Below the pieces are notes generated by a model that was not told the origin of the DNA, ran no database searches, and worked only from the letters and a program-made list of their open reading frames with translations. From a virus: 26,322 nucleotides of DNA. The stretch lies in the IMG/VR virus record IMGVR_UViG_3300025286_000118, positions 1-26,322 of that record. One strand, 5' to 3'. The first letter of the stretch is position 1. Every line of letters begins with the position of its first letter. Below, one piece after another: positions 7,253-14,340 of this stretch. The translations under genes were made by a program, and so were the position numbers.

Positions 7253-8466
7253 TACAGACCCCGCCGCCTACGCAGGTCGATCCGACGGTCGATCTCGTCG
7301 GCGAGCTTCCCCATGCGAATATCATCGTCGACGATGGCGTCGCCTTGAATGATTACCGTGGTGCCGCCTATCCCGCCAGCGCGGTCGAGCGGGACTACCG
7401 CCTCGGGCCCACCCTCTCCTATGATGGCCGCTGTCGGCTCTCGCACGACGCCCCCGTGTTGTAGGAATACAGGACCGCCACGGGGACCAAAGAACCCGCC
7501 ACCGAAGGTACCACCGCCTCCACTCAACCCGCTCCCGAACCCCATCATGCCGCCGGAGCCGCTACCACCGGCCACGATGGGGCCCATGAAGGGCCTCCCA
7601 CCACGGCGTATGGCGGGCCCAGCAGGAGTACCGTGAGGATCTGTGTCTAGGTTGGCGTCGAACGGTGTGGATACACGAGTCGGGGCTCGATCGATAAAGC
7701 CCAAAGCTCCGCCGAGATCCCTCAGCTTTTGCAGAGCGCGGCTGGCGAGTTCAGCCGCCCGGTGCACCTTCTGGGCATCGCGCTCGAAGAATCCGGCCCA
7801 GTCTCCCCGCGTTAATTGATCGAAGGCTTCCCCGGTGCGTCGTTTCATTTCATCCATATGCCTCCCGATCTTATCGGAGATCTGGACCGCCTTCTCGCCT
7901 TCCTCAGCGTGGCGGGCGATGGCTTCGTCAAGTCCCTCGAAAAAGCCGGTCAGACTTTCGATGGCTTTCTCATCGCCTTTCCAGGCGGCAATCCATAGAG
8001 CCGATGCGTCCTCGATCGAGTTGACTGTACCATCGCGGAACGTACCAATGACACCAGCGAGATCCTCGAAGCCTCGGTTGGGTTGCCGAGTCGATTCGAG
8101 GATTTGAGCAAAGGCGATGGCGACGTCGTCCTCCAGTACACCAAACCGGTCGGCGATCTCACCGAAGTGTGGGGCCGTTTCGTCGAACGATGCTTTCAAC
8201 TCCGATGGAAGCCGACCGCTGATCACGCTCAATTGAGCCTGGGCTTTCGCGGACGCAGCCGCTCCCTGGATGATGGTCCGCATGGCGACGCCGACACCGA
8301 TACTACTCAGCCCCAGGAGCCCGAGAGTCTTAGTCAATCCACCGACTGAGTTGCCCAAAGACTTGACTTCGGGCGTAGTCTTTTCAAACCGTTGGCCCAG
8401 CCGCTTGACGCTCGTCTCGGCCTGCTGGGTATTAGCCGTTACCTGTATTTCAACTTTCTGAGCCAT
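7252..8466 (-). CDS. Tail tape measure protein (short)
   Basis: A 404-residue protein starting MAQKVEIQVTANTQQAETSV at 8466, with GGTGGGAG upstream. The N-terminus (VTANTQQAETSVKRLGQRF) and a hydrophobic Gly/Leu segment (LTKTLGLLGLSSIGVGVAM, about 45-65) are typical of tape measures. The middle is helical. The C-terminus has a Gly-rich linker and then 'GGVVREPTAAIIGEGGPEAVVPLDR', a motif common at the C-terminal end of tape measure proteins. The protein sets tail length and is threaded through the tube. By the usual rule of about 1.5 angstrom per residue the tail would be near 60 nm, which is short for a siphovirus. It overlaps the upstream gene by 17 bases. Confidence 0.85.
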   Translation of the reverse strand: MAQKVEIQVTANTQQAETSVKRLGQRFEKTTPEVKSLGNSVGGLTKTLGLLGLSSIGVGVAMRTIIQGAAASAKAQAQLSVISGRLPSELKASFDETAPHFGEIADRFGVLEDDVAIAFAQILESTRQPNRGFEDLAGVIGTFRDGTVNSIEDASALWIAAWKGDEKAIESLTGFFEGLDEAIARHAEEGEKAVQISDKIGRHMDEMKRRTGEAFDQLTRGDWAGFFERDAQKVHRAAELASRALQKLRDLGGALGFIDRAPTRVSTPFDANLDTDPHGTPAGPAIRRGGRPFMGPIVAGGSGSGGMMGFGSGLSGGGGTFGGGFFGPRGGPVFLQHGGVVREPTAAIIGEGGPEAVVPLDRAGGIGGTTVIIQGDAIVDDDIRMGKLADEIDRRIDLRRRRGL

Positions 8467-8839
8467 TCGCTCCCACCGGAACAACGACGCTCATATCCCC
8501 GAGATCCAGATCTTCTATCGCCTCGTCGTCCGCTAAGTTGTTGTCGACGTTGATCGCGGCCTCTCCCCGCCAGGTCGAGATGATGAGATCGCAGAACTCC
8601 ATCGGCTGACTTGCAAACCCAAGGCCGGTCGCCGGAATAGCGATGCCATCGTTGTCGACGTTCCACGAGATGAGCACACCCTCGCCAAAGGCCATGAGGA
8701 GCCGGATCCACTGGTTGGTATCTCCAAGCTCCTCCAGGCGCATGAGCACGTCGGCGGCAGGGTTGAGGCGGACCGTCACCTCGGCGCCTTCGTACTTCGT
8801 GTCGTCGAATGTCAACGTCGCGTCAATCGCCGGGTCCAT
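8450..8839 (-). CDS. Tail assembly chaperone-like protein
   Basis: A 129-residue protein, MDPAIDATLTFDDTKYEGAE. It has 'VTVRLNPAADVLMRLEELGD', then 'WIRLLMAFGEGVLISWNVDNDGIAIPATGLGFASQP', a helix 'FCDLIISTWRGEAA' and an acidic tail. The pattern (W.v.d..G.piPat..G....P..f...ii..W..A) is common in proteins encoded just before the tape measure that act as assembly chaperones. The ATG at 8839 has GGAG seven bases upstream. A programmed frameshift product, as in lambda G/GT, is not apparent because the tape measure begins at once. Family call by position and pattern. Confidence 0.65.
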   Translation of the reverse strand: MDPAIDATLTFDDTKYEGAEVTVRLNPAADVLMRLEELGDTNQWIRLLMAFGEGVLISWNVDNDGIAIPATGLGFASQPMEFCDLIISTWRGEAAINVDNNLADDEAIEDLDLGDMSVVVPVGANGSES

Positions 8840-8842
8840 GCT

Positions 8843-9250
8843 CTAGCTCCAGGTGGGATCTGTGCCGTCCTGTAGGACAGCGGGCCCGGTGATCGTCAAG
8901 CTCCCATCGGCGGCGCGGGCAATCGCCATATCAATCAGCAACACCTCATTGTTGAGCGTCTGACCGCTAACGACGAGGCTCTCGCTCCGGGTGACGTCGG
9001 CGCTCCCAACTGTCTTGTGGACGTCGAAGCTCCGATTGGACGCGTCGTTGAAACTCATTAGCCAAGTCGACGTGTAATCCCCGAGTAGTAACAAGCGCTC
9101 CATCGCGGACTTGTCCAACCCGGTGACATCCTGGGATCCACGGGGGATAGCAAAGTCAACGTTTAATACGTCGTTGACGATAGCCTTGAGGGACGCCGCG
9201 CTATCATCCCGGGATGCTGTAGTCCAACCGATACCTGATTCTTTAGCGAT
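8843..9250 (-). CDS. Short tail-tube paralogue with apparent AUC start codon
   Basis: Coding similarity reaches upstream of any ATG, GTG or TTG that would give full length. The frame from an ATC at 9250 gives 135 codons starting (M)AKESGIGWTT, parallel to MAKKSGLTQQ of the tail tube gene at 10156-10884. Both share VTG(I/L)DKSA(I/M)ERLL, a following FNDA and a later RAADGS block, so they are paralogues. GGAGG lies at 9257-9261, six bases before the ATC. The ATG at 9255 is out of frame and its reading ends after 30 codons. A TTG at 9118 would start after the conserved N-terminus. The protein is just over half the length of its paralogue. Either a rare AUC start, a mutated start codon or a base error is possible. 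Confidence 0.65.
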   Translation of the reverse strand: MAKESGIGWTTASRDDSAASLKAIVNDVLNVDFAIPRGSQDVTGLDKSAMERLLLLGDYTSTWLMSFNDASNRSFDVHKTVGSADVTRSESLVVSGQTLNNEVLLIDMAIARAADGSLTITGPAVLQDGTDPTWS

Positions 9251-9264
9251 GACATGCCTCCATT

Positions 9265-9708
9265 TTAGCTAGGGGCGCCCAGCAGATAGCGAAGCGCCGC
9301 CTCGAATATTGATGGATCATCACCCATCAGACCGAGAGCTCGATTGCACGTATTACATAAGAGGCCCCGAATACTTCCTGTTGTGTGATTGTGGTCAACG
9401 CCTAAATTGAAAGGGACACCATACCGACCGTGTAGCCGAGTTTCCGGTTGTCGGCAAATGGCGCACAAACCAGCCTGCTCAAAATATAGGCGATCATATT
9501 GGGCCTGAGTAATTCCATAGGCTTGACGGCGTTTGGAGTCAGCGTTTTTGCGCCGGTTCGCTGGACTCTTTAACTCGGTCAACCGACATTCCTTGCAAGG
9601 CCCCTTCGGACGGCGAGTATCATGGCGAGCGTAGAACTCGCTCGCTGGCTTCACCGCGTCGCAGCGGTTACAAAGTTTCGCCTGCTCCAATTGATTTGCC
9701 GCTGGCAC
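9265..9708 (-). CDS. Endonuclease VII-type HNH nuclease (free-standing)
   Basis: A 147-residue protein with a GTG start at 9708, whose GGGAGGT site lies inside the end of the preceding gene. It has an N-terminal zinc module (C13, C16, C38, C41) and a linker rich in basic residues (NRRKNADSKRRQAYGITQAQY). The nuclease core is LCAICRQPE (C82, C85), LGVDHNHTTGSIRGLLCNTC (D105, H106, H108, C118, C121) and the helix NRALGLMGDDPSIFEAALRYL. This matches the recombination endonuclease VII / HNH family, which cuts DNA branches or acts as a free-standing homing-type nuclease in phages. It sits between the two tail-tube paralogues, a place typical of inserted mobile endonuclease genes. Nuclease family is sure; homing or junction resolution is open. 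Confidence 0.88.
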   Translation of the reverse strand: MPAANQLEQAKLCNRCDAVKPASEFYARHDTRRPKGPCKECRLTELKSPANRRKNADSKRRQAYGITQAQYDRLYFEQAGLCAICRQPETRLHGRYGVPFNLGVDHNHTTGSIRGLLCNTCNRALGLMGDDPSIFEAALRYLLGAPS

Positions 9709-9711
9709 TCG

Positions 9712-10155
9712 CTATACCTCCCGACGTGCCTGTCTAATCTGAACGACCGTCTCGTTCATGGTGTCGTGAAATTGATCGTAGTCCATGACGACTGAGTCGC
9801 GACCGCGGGCTAGGTGATTGAAGATAGGGTCGCGCTCGATCGGTTTCTGGTGCGGGCCCCGAAAGCATTTCTGGCCGGGCGGAAAATGGAACCGGACCAG
9901 ACCATCGCCGCCACTATCCTCACGGAAGGATCTGTTCTTGAGCTTACGAACGAATCGGATCTGTCGGCGCCCAAGCTCCGTGCTCGGGTCGTAGGTGCTA
10001 GTCCACCCGCGCTCGTACTGCTCGCAGTCGAACTCGCGACAGTTAGCTACTTCCCAGTAATCCGTCAAACGAACGCCCCCCAGGGTGAGGTCCGCCCGGT
10101 TCATGCGGAACACCTGGGCACCGAGATCCAGCGGATGCTTGATGTAGATACCCAC
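9712..10155 (-). CDS. Conserved-looking phage protein of unknown function in the tail block
   Basis: A 147-residue protein with a GTG start at 10155 directly after the stop of the tail tube gene, with AGGTGAG upstream. Visible features are 'YWEVANCREFDCEQYERGWTSTYD' with two cysteines, 'ELGRRQIRFVRKLKNRSFRED', and 'FHFPPGQKCFRGPHQKPIERDPIFNH', which has a Cys/His pair. I have an impression of similar sequences in uncultivated tailed phages but no function. It lies between the tail tube gene and an HNH nuclease. The Cys/His residues might bind a metal. A tail structural role is possible only by position. Confidence 0.65.
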   Translation of the reverse strand: MGIYIKHPLDLGAQVFRMNRADLTLGGVRLTDYWEVANCREFDCEQYERGWTSTYDPSTELGRRQIRFVRKLKNRSFREDSGGDGLVRFHFPPGQKCFRGPHQKPIERDPIFNHLARGRDSVVMDYDQFHDTMNETVVQIRQARREV

Positions 10156-10884
10156 TTAGTAGCTCACCTTATCCACACTCTCACCCCTGCGAGTAGCGAT
10201 CACGACGTCGACCGAGTTGAACGTCCCGCCGTGGTTGACCCGCAGATATTGGTTGACCGTACCGCTCACAGTGACCCTCTCGGCCTTGTTGACAGCGGTG
10301 ATCTGAGCAAACGCCTTCAACGTACAGAAGCATGAATCGTTGGTGCTATCTTGGATTGTGGCCGTGTAGTCCGTCCCTGAAAAGGCGGTGAGGTGAATCA
10401 TACCCGCGAGCCCCGCTGAGCTACTACCACCGTTATTCTCAGAGGCGGAGTTACCGGTCGAGGAGATCGTCGCCTTCGCGAGTAGGATCGTCCCGTACTC
10501 GGGCGTGACCCCGGACGCCTGCGTAGTGACCTGACCGGTAAAGGATCCGTCAGCGGCACGGGTCCAGTCATAGTTGGCCTGCTTCGCCGTCATAATAGCA
10601 GACACGCTACCCTTGGCTCCGCCAGCCAAGGCCACCAATACCTCGACGTCCGTCCGGGCCAAACCACGTAGAGCCAGGTGCTCTTGGCCGGTGGCGTCGT
10701 TGAAGTAAGGCGTGAAAGCGATCGCACCGTCCGCTTGCGCCAAGAGCCTCTCGATCGCAGACTTATCAATGCCCGTGACCTCCAGGGTCGTCCGCGGCGA
10801 ACCCAGGTCGAGAGTCCCGACGTCATTCGACAGATCGAATCCGCCGACGTACATCTGCTGGGTAAGACCGGATTTCTTAGCCAC
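10156..10884 (-). CDS. Tail tube (major tail) protein
   Basis: A 242-residue protein with a GTG start at 10884 overlapping the upstream stop. It begins MAKKSGLTQQMYVGGFDLSN, then DVGTLDLGSPRTTLEVTGID, KSAIERLLAQADGAI, and has alternating beta-strand segments such as 'ADGSFTGQVTTQASGV' and a C-terminal 'CFCTLKAFAQITAVNKAERV', 'RVNHGGTFNSVDVVIATRRG'. The pattern (MAKKSGL..., DISGDIGS..., EVTGIDKSA.ER) is seen in siphovirus tail tube proteins, and its place between the tail terminator region and the tape measure is right. It would polymerise into the tail tube. A shorter relative is encoded downstream at 8843-9250. Confidence 0.75.
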   Translation of the reverse strand: MAKKSGLTQQMYVGGFDLSNDVGTLDLGSPRTTLEVTGIDKSAIERLLAQADGAIAFTPYFNDATGQEHLALRGLARTDVEVLVALAGGAKGSVSAIMTAKQANYDWTRAADGSFTGQVTTQASGVTPEYGTILLAKATISSTGNSASENNGGSSSAGLAGMIHLTAFSGTDYTATIQDSTNDSCFCTLKAFAQITAVNKAERVTVSGTVNQYLRVNHGGTFNSVDVVIATRRGESVDKVSY

Positions 10885-11071
10885 TGGTCACCTCGATCAA
10901 CGACTCATCCTCGAGCCACCGGGCGATCATTGCCTTGGTTGTCTTAGGGCCCGGCGTCCATTCGTCGCCTTCGTAGAAATCGACCTCTGTGCCGTCCGCG
11001 TTGACTCGGGACTTGATCGGGACACCCTTCGGGATCTCTCTCGGGTTGCCGACGATGTATTTCTTAGCCAT
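10877..11071 (-). CDS. Small unknown protein before the tail tube gene (64 aa)
   Basis: A 64-residue protein MAKKYIVGNPREIPKGVPIK with a mixed beta/alpha look ('GTEVDFYEGDEWTP', then a helix TTKAMIARWLEDESLIEV). Its start overlaps the upstream stop by eight bases and its stop overlaps the tail tube start by eight bases, so it is embedded in the operon. Small proteins with a similar 'G....EGD.......R.l..G.i' layout are frequent near phage structural genes. The ribosome binding site is weak, which suggests translational coupling. Function unknown. Confidence 0.65.
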   Translation of the reverse strand: MAKKYIVGNPREIPKGVPIKSRVNADGTEVDFYEGDEWTPGPKTTKAMIARWLEDESLIEVTSG

Positions 11072-11603
11072 AGAACTGCACCACTCCGTTGTCGGATATC
11101 CACGCGGGTTGATCGGCGTGGACGTGGGGCCCGCCGTCCATCCGCGAGATATGGACGATCCCCCGGTAGCCGTTGGTGTTCCACATCTTCTCCGGGTGAC
11201 GCTCGTCCCGGATCCTCCAGACGCGCCGGGGCCTGTTGAGACAGAGCCGCCACTGTGCGCGTAACCCTTGCGGGAAGTCCGCCCAATCTTCCGGCTGGGC
11301 GTTCGTACCAGGCCGGATTACCTCTGCCTGGAGAGCATCCAGGATGGCGCCGTCGGGAGCCCACACCTGGGCGGTCCCGGCGGAGTCGATGCTCAACTGG
11401 CAGACGACGTACAGCTTGCCGGTGTTGCCGTCGGCCCGGCGGATCCAGAGATCACCGGCCAGGACGTCGCAGAGCCAAAACTGGTCCCGGTGGCGGAACC
11501 GGAATCGATCGATGCTCCGTGCATAGGAGAACTCGTATTCGAGTACGCTAAGGGGAGGACGTGAGGGATAGGTTGAGCGGGTCTGCGGTGTTTGCGTAAC
11601 CAT
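11064..11603 (-). CDS. Unknown structural-region protein (179 aa)
   Basis: A 179-residue protein with an excellent site (AGGAGGT about eight bases before the ATG at 11603). It is rich in aromatic and basic residues: SYARSIDRFRFRHRDQFWLC, GLRAQWRLCLNRPRRVWRIR and a C-terminal WNTNGYRGIVHISRMDGGPH followed by 'VHADQPAWISDNGVVQFYG'. No family is recognised. It overlaps the upstream gene by 56 bases and the next one by eight. The position between the tail terminator candidate and the tail tube suggests a tail or neck role, by inference only. Confidence 0.65.
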   Translation of the reverse strand: MVTQTPQTRSTYPSRPPLSVLEYEFSYARSIDRFRFRHRDQFWLCDVLAGDLWIRRADGNTGKLYVVCQLSIDSAGTAQVWAPDGAILDALQAEVIRPGTNAQPEDWADFPQGLRAQWRLCLNRPRRVWRIRDERHPEKMWNTNGYRGIVHISRMDGGPHVHADQPAWISDNGVVQFYG

Positions 11604-11883
11604 TCGGGCTCACCTCCTCTACGGGTAGTATCGCCCCGTTGGGCCGCGGCGCTTTTATGAGCCAGCCATCCGGGTTGACGATCACGGTGGCCGGGTCAAT
11701 GTCACCGGCGATGATCTCGCCCAACAAGATTAGCGTTTGTCGGTGAGCTTCTTTCTCCAGGATCGTCCGCTTGTAGTACGCGGCCAGGATCTCCAACTGC
11801 GGCTTCATTACGACGATGTGGAGATCTTCGAGATCATCGTTGTGGATACCGCCCTTGCGTGTTAGTTCGTCACACGTTGCCAT
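11548..11883 (-). CDS. Unknown small protein (111 aa) of the neck/tail block
   Basis: The start is one of two adjacent ATGs (11886 or 11883). I prefer 11883 (MATCDELTRKGG) because AGGAGG is then about four bases away rather than one. The first 60 residues are helical (DLHIVVMKPQLEILAAYYKR, ILEKEAHRQTLILLGEII), followed by 'IVNPDGWLIKAPRPNGAILPVEEVSPNG', a beta-rich Pro/Gly region. No known motif is seen. It overlaps both neighbours: the 41-residue gene at its start and the 179-residue gene by 56 bases at its end. Confidence 0.6.
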   Translation of the reverse strand: MATCDELTRKGGIHNDDLEDLHIVVMKPQLEILAAYYKRTILEKEAHRQTLILLGEIIAGDIDPATVIVNPDGWLIKAPRPNGAILPVEEVSPNGYANTADPLNLSLTSSP

Positions 11884-12008
11884 CATTCCTCCTGCTTACC
11901 CGCTGGGCCTATCCCGATGAAAAAGTTGGCCGTCGGTCCCTTCCATGCGACCACCGCTCGGATGTCGAACCGCCAGCCCTTGATCCTGAAGTTAAACCCC
12001 ATCTCCAT
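11883..12008 (-). CDS. Very small protein (41 aa) in the neck/tail operon
   Basis: An ATG at 12008 opens a 41-codon frame, MEMGFNFRIKGWRFDIRAVV ... FFIGIGPAGKQEE, ending TGA at 11883-11885. The AAAGGA of its leader lies about eleven bases upstream. It fills a gap that would otherwise be empty, its last codons carry the ribosome binding site of the next gene, and its stop overlaps that gene's ATG. The composition (basic, aromatic, Gly/Pro) does not look random. Function unknown; the case rests on tight packing. Confidence 0.55.
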   Translation of the reverse strand: MEMGFNFRIKGWRFDIRAVVAWKGPTANFFIGIGPAGKQEE

Positions 12009-12010
12009 GC

Positions 12011-12211
12011 CTACCGTCCTTTAATCCCCACGAATAGGAAAGCGACGATCGCTGTCCAGAGTCCCCAGTGGAAACCTCGCTCCGCGCTTAAGCTCCAGAA
12101 TCCATTCTCCAAGTCGTTGGGACGCACGACGTCCGATATGTCCAGGAGCCATAACCCACCGAGCCCAACGAACGCGGCCAGCCGAATCGAGTGGTCCCAT
12201 ACCCACCTCAC
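12011..12211 (-). CDS. Small two-helix membrane protein inside the tail block
   Basis: A 66-residue protein. I choose a GTG at 12211 because it overlaps the upstream stop as GTGA; a longer frame to 12301 overlaps the tail-terminator gene and has an Arg-rich, unlikely beginning. The sequence starts MRWVWDHSIRLAAFVGLGGL, with one membrane helix at about 9-26 and a second near 49-62 (WGLWTAIVAFLFVGI), joined by a polar loop. It resembles holin-like or other small phage membrane proteins. Its place among neck and tail genes is unusual for a lysis gene, and no function can be given. Confidence 0.6.
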   Translation of the reverse strand: MRWVWDHSIRLAAFVGLGGLWLLDISDVVRPNDLENGFWSLSAERGFHWGLWTAIVAFLFVGIKGR

Positions 12212-12672
12212 GGCGCGGACGTCGCAGAGTCGTCTACGATCACCGGAACCGTGATGTCTACCACTCGGTACATCAAATTTCCCATCTCGATATGTCCCCA
12301 CTCGGAGCCGAGTGATACCCCGCCCTGACCGCCCGCAACGTCGATCTCCCGTACTGTCGCCCCGAGGGTGAAGTCCTCGGCGAGATCCTCCAGGAGCTCT
12401 GAGGCGGCTATAGCGAGCTCCCGCTCACCATCCGCGACGGGTTCCCGGAGTACCGGCCTATAGAGCCGTACAACGACGACGTGGCTCTCCTGGGTAGCAC
12501 CGTCACCGTAGACAATGAGGACCGACGTACTCCGCATGTAGACGGATCCGAACAGCCGCTCCACCCCCTCCGGCGGTATGACCGGCTCGCCAAGACTGGA
12601 GCCGCTCACATGGCCGCTAGAGGCCACATGGCCTAGGACGACGTCGAGGGTGTCTGAGATGTTGAAAGCCAT
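12208..12672 (-). CDS. Tail terminator-like / minor tail protein
   Basis: A 154-residue protein, MAFNISDTLDVVLGHVASSG. It shows an alpha/beta layout with 'GVERLFGSVYMRSTSVLIVYG', 'SHVVVVRLYRPVLREPVADG', 'ASELLEDLAEDFTLGATVREIDVAG' and an ending 'YRVVDITVPVIVDD'. A strand-helix-strand order with a final 'y....i.v.v' strand fits tail terminator or tail completion proteins such as lambda gpU types. It lies directly after the HK97 gp10-like gene (stop TAG immediately before its ATG), the usual place for such proteins. Family call mostly by order and layout. Confidence 0.55.
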   Translation of the reverse strand: MAFNISDTLDVVLGHVASSGHVSGSSLGEPVIPPEGVERLFGSVYMRSTSVLIVYGDGATQESHVVVVRLYRPVLREPVADGERELAIAASELLEDLAEDFTLGATVREIDVAGGQGGVSLGSEWGHIEMGNLMYRVVDITVPVIVDDSATSAP

Positions 12673-13086
12673 CTATCGCAACTTGTTGACGTACCGGGTG
12701 ATTACCTTTTTCGAGATCTCCGGGACTTTGGCTTGGATGAATTGCCCGGTGCGCCGGAACTGAGCATACCCACGGAACCGGGTACCTCCCGCTCCTCGCT
12801 CCAACCAAGGTCCGTACACTACACCACCGTCGTCGATCCGGGCGTGTAGATCCTGGTACCTGGCGTGTACTGATCGCCGGTAATGGCCCGTGCTGGCTTT
12901 CCCACGGTCAGCTTGGGAAACCGACAGGTAGACCCCGGCGGGCCTGGGCCGGAGCACCTGGTCGAGTCGGCTCTCCCCGAGCTGGACGAGCTCACGGATG
13001 ATGTCATTCCCGAGCCGGTGCATGTCAGCGGAGCCGGACGTGAAAATCCGACCCGTCTGCCTAACTGTGACGCCGGGCGTCGTCAT
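12673..13086 (-). CDS. HK97 gp10-like head closure / neck protein
   Basis: A 137-residue protein starting MTTPGVTVRQTGRIFTSGSA at 13086; this start gives an ATGA overlap with the upstream connector. The body has a helix 'MHRLGNDIIRELVQLGESRLDQVL', then 'STGHYRRSVHARYQDLHARI', 'GVVYGPWLERGAGGTRFRGY' and a C-terminal helix 'TGQFIQAKVPEISKKVITRYVNKL'. 'YGPWLE.G....RF.GY..FR' is a hallmark of the HK97 gp10-like family, which joins head and tail. Position between connector and tail terminator candidate agrees. Confidence 0.75.
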   Translation of the reverse strand: MTTPGVTVRQTGRIFTSGSADMHRLGNDIIRELVQLGESRLDQVLRPRPAGVYLSVSQADRGKASTGHYRRSVHARYQDLHARIDDGGVVYGPWLERGAGGTRFRGYAQFRRTGQFIQAKVPEISKKVITRYVNKLR

Positions 13087-14165
13087 ATCGCCGCCTGCCG
13101 GGGACGCTGCCACGAATCGATACGGCGCTCGCGCATGGACGAGAGCTCCCGGCCAGTGACTTCCCGGGCCCCTTCACCCGCGCCCACACTACGACCCATC
13201 CCGCCCGTCTCTTGGTGGATCGTCGCGATCGCTTCCTGTATGCACCACTCGATGATCTCGAACGGTGCCTCGTACTTCGAGACGGCGTCATTGTCTGAGA
13301 TAGCCGCCGCCGTGGTACCGTTCACCCCGCGCTCGACGGTCAAGCTCCGGGCCACGTCGATGGCGTCGTTGTCCGTGTGGGCCGCGAGGGTCGAGCCGTT
13401 GAACCCACGGATCACGGTCAAGTCGTTCGTCGAGACGTAGAGAACATACATCTGCTCGGTATTGATCCGGATCACTTCGCCCGCGACGACGCTGTGGCTC
13501 GCGTCCAGGGTAACCAGGTCCGTCCCTGGATTCGCGGCCAGGTTGCCGGACATGTTCAAGAGGATGGCGCCGCCCGCGTCGGGGTTGAGGGCCAGGAAGT
13601 CTTTATCTGCCACGAATAGTTGCTCAGACCCGATCAAGAGAGTATCGCCCACGCCAGCACCGGTATGGAGGCTCCCATCTTTAAGGATCAGGGTCGTCTC
13701 TGAGGACGTGATCCCGCTGGGGTCGTCGACCAGCCCGATCGACCGGGTAGTGCTCTTGTATCCCCAGGAACCAAGGACGCTGATGGACCGCTGAGGAGTG
13801 TCGCCAGACTCGAACGCCGCTGTACTAGACGTGTCGATCTCAATCGAGTCGTAAGGCGGGCCCGAGTTGTTAGGCTCGGTGAAGTAGTCCGTGGCAGCGA
13901 TCGTCGTGGGGGTAGTATTTTGGGCCTTGGTCTGGAGCGTCGTCACGGAGATGAGATCTTGATCCAGCCACAGCTTGCCGACACCGGACGCTACACCCGG
14001 CCAACGGTAGAGTCGCGTCTCAGTTCGGGGAATGAAAAAGCGGCGAGTCCAGAGGTCGATCCGTTCGCTCGCGGATTCGATGATGCGGTCAATGACGGGA
14101 TCCAAACCGCGACCACTAAAGCCGCGGGCCTTGACCGACTCTCTTGTGGCGTACCAGTTGGGCAT
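13083..14165 (-). CDS. Head-tail connector (gp6-like) with a repeat insertion
   Basis: A 360-residue protein. The N-terminus 'WYATRESVKARGF', 'DPVIDRIIESASERIDLWTRRFFIPRTETRLY' is the helical start of head-tail adaptor proteins (phage gp6-like). The usual adaptor is about 100-200 residues; here residues about 145-300 form an insertion of beta-type repeats: LILKDGSLHTGAGVGDTLLI, LVTLDASHSVVAGEVIRINT, and twice an RG-NGT-x-AA-DNDA unit (LTVIRGFNGSTLAAHTDNDA and LTVERGVNGTTAAAISDNDA). A C-terminal helix 'IIEWCIQEAIATIHQE' closes the adaptor. It would form the ring below the portal, with the insertion possibly exposed. The ATG at 14165 has CAGGGG upstream. Confidence 0.75.
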   Translation of the reverse strand: MPNWYATRESVKARGFSGRGLDPVIDRIIESASERIDLWTRRFFIPRTETRLYRWPGVASGVGKLWLDQDLISVTTLQTKAQNTTPTTIAATDYFTEPNNSGPPYDSIEIDTSSTAAFESGDTPQRSISVLGSWGYKSTTRSIGLVDDPSGITSSETTLILKDGSLHTGAGVGDTLLIGSEQLFVADKDFLALNPDAGGAILLNMSGNLAANPGTDLVTLDASHSVVAGEVIRINTEQMYVLYVSTNDLTVIRGFNGSTLAAHTDNDAIDVARSLTVERGVNGTTAAAISDNDAVSKYEAPFEIIEWCIQEAIATIHQETGGMGRSVGAGEGAREVTGRELSSMRERRIDSWQRPRQAAI

Positions 14166-14217
14166 CTCAACCCCTGCTTTCTAAGCTGAAAGATTCCCGG
14201 CGGTGTTGCCGAGTCGT

Positions 14218-14340
14218 TTAATGCTGTTTTAAGAGTACGGTGTGGCCTCTCCCACAGACGGCGTAATTAGCCCAAGAGATATCGCCGGTTCCGCCACCGG
14301 CGCCCGCCACGATCAGGAGAGCCCCGCACGAACAATTCAC
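14218..14340 (-). CDS. Tiny Cys-rich protein (40 aa)
   Basis: A GTG at 14340 overlapping the stop of the 54-residue gene (GTGA) begins MNCSCGALLIVAGAGGGTGD, with later YAVCGRGH and an end at TAA 14218. The CSCG and CGRGH pairs could hold one zinc ion. AGGTGG lies upstream inside the previous gene. The overlap with its neighbour and the Cys spacing argue for a real gene despite its length; the long frame that extends further upstream is only a shadow of other genes. Function unknown. Confidence 0.6.
   Translation of the reverse strand: MNCSCGALLIVAGAGGGTGDISWANYAVCGRGHTVLLKQH

Noticed and set aside
8439-8843. Programmed frameshift in the tail chaperone gene (lambda G/GT type)
   Set aside because: The tape measure starts 17 bases before the stop, no slippery heptamer was evident, and no extended frame of suitable length exists.
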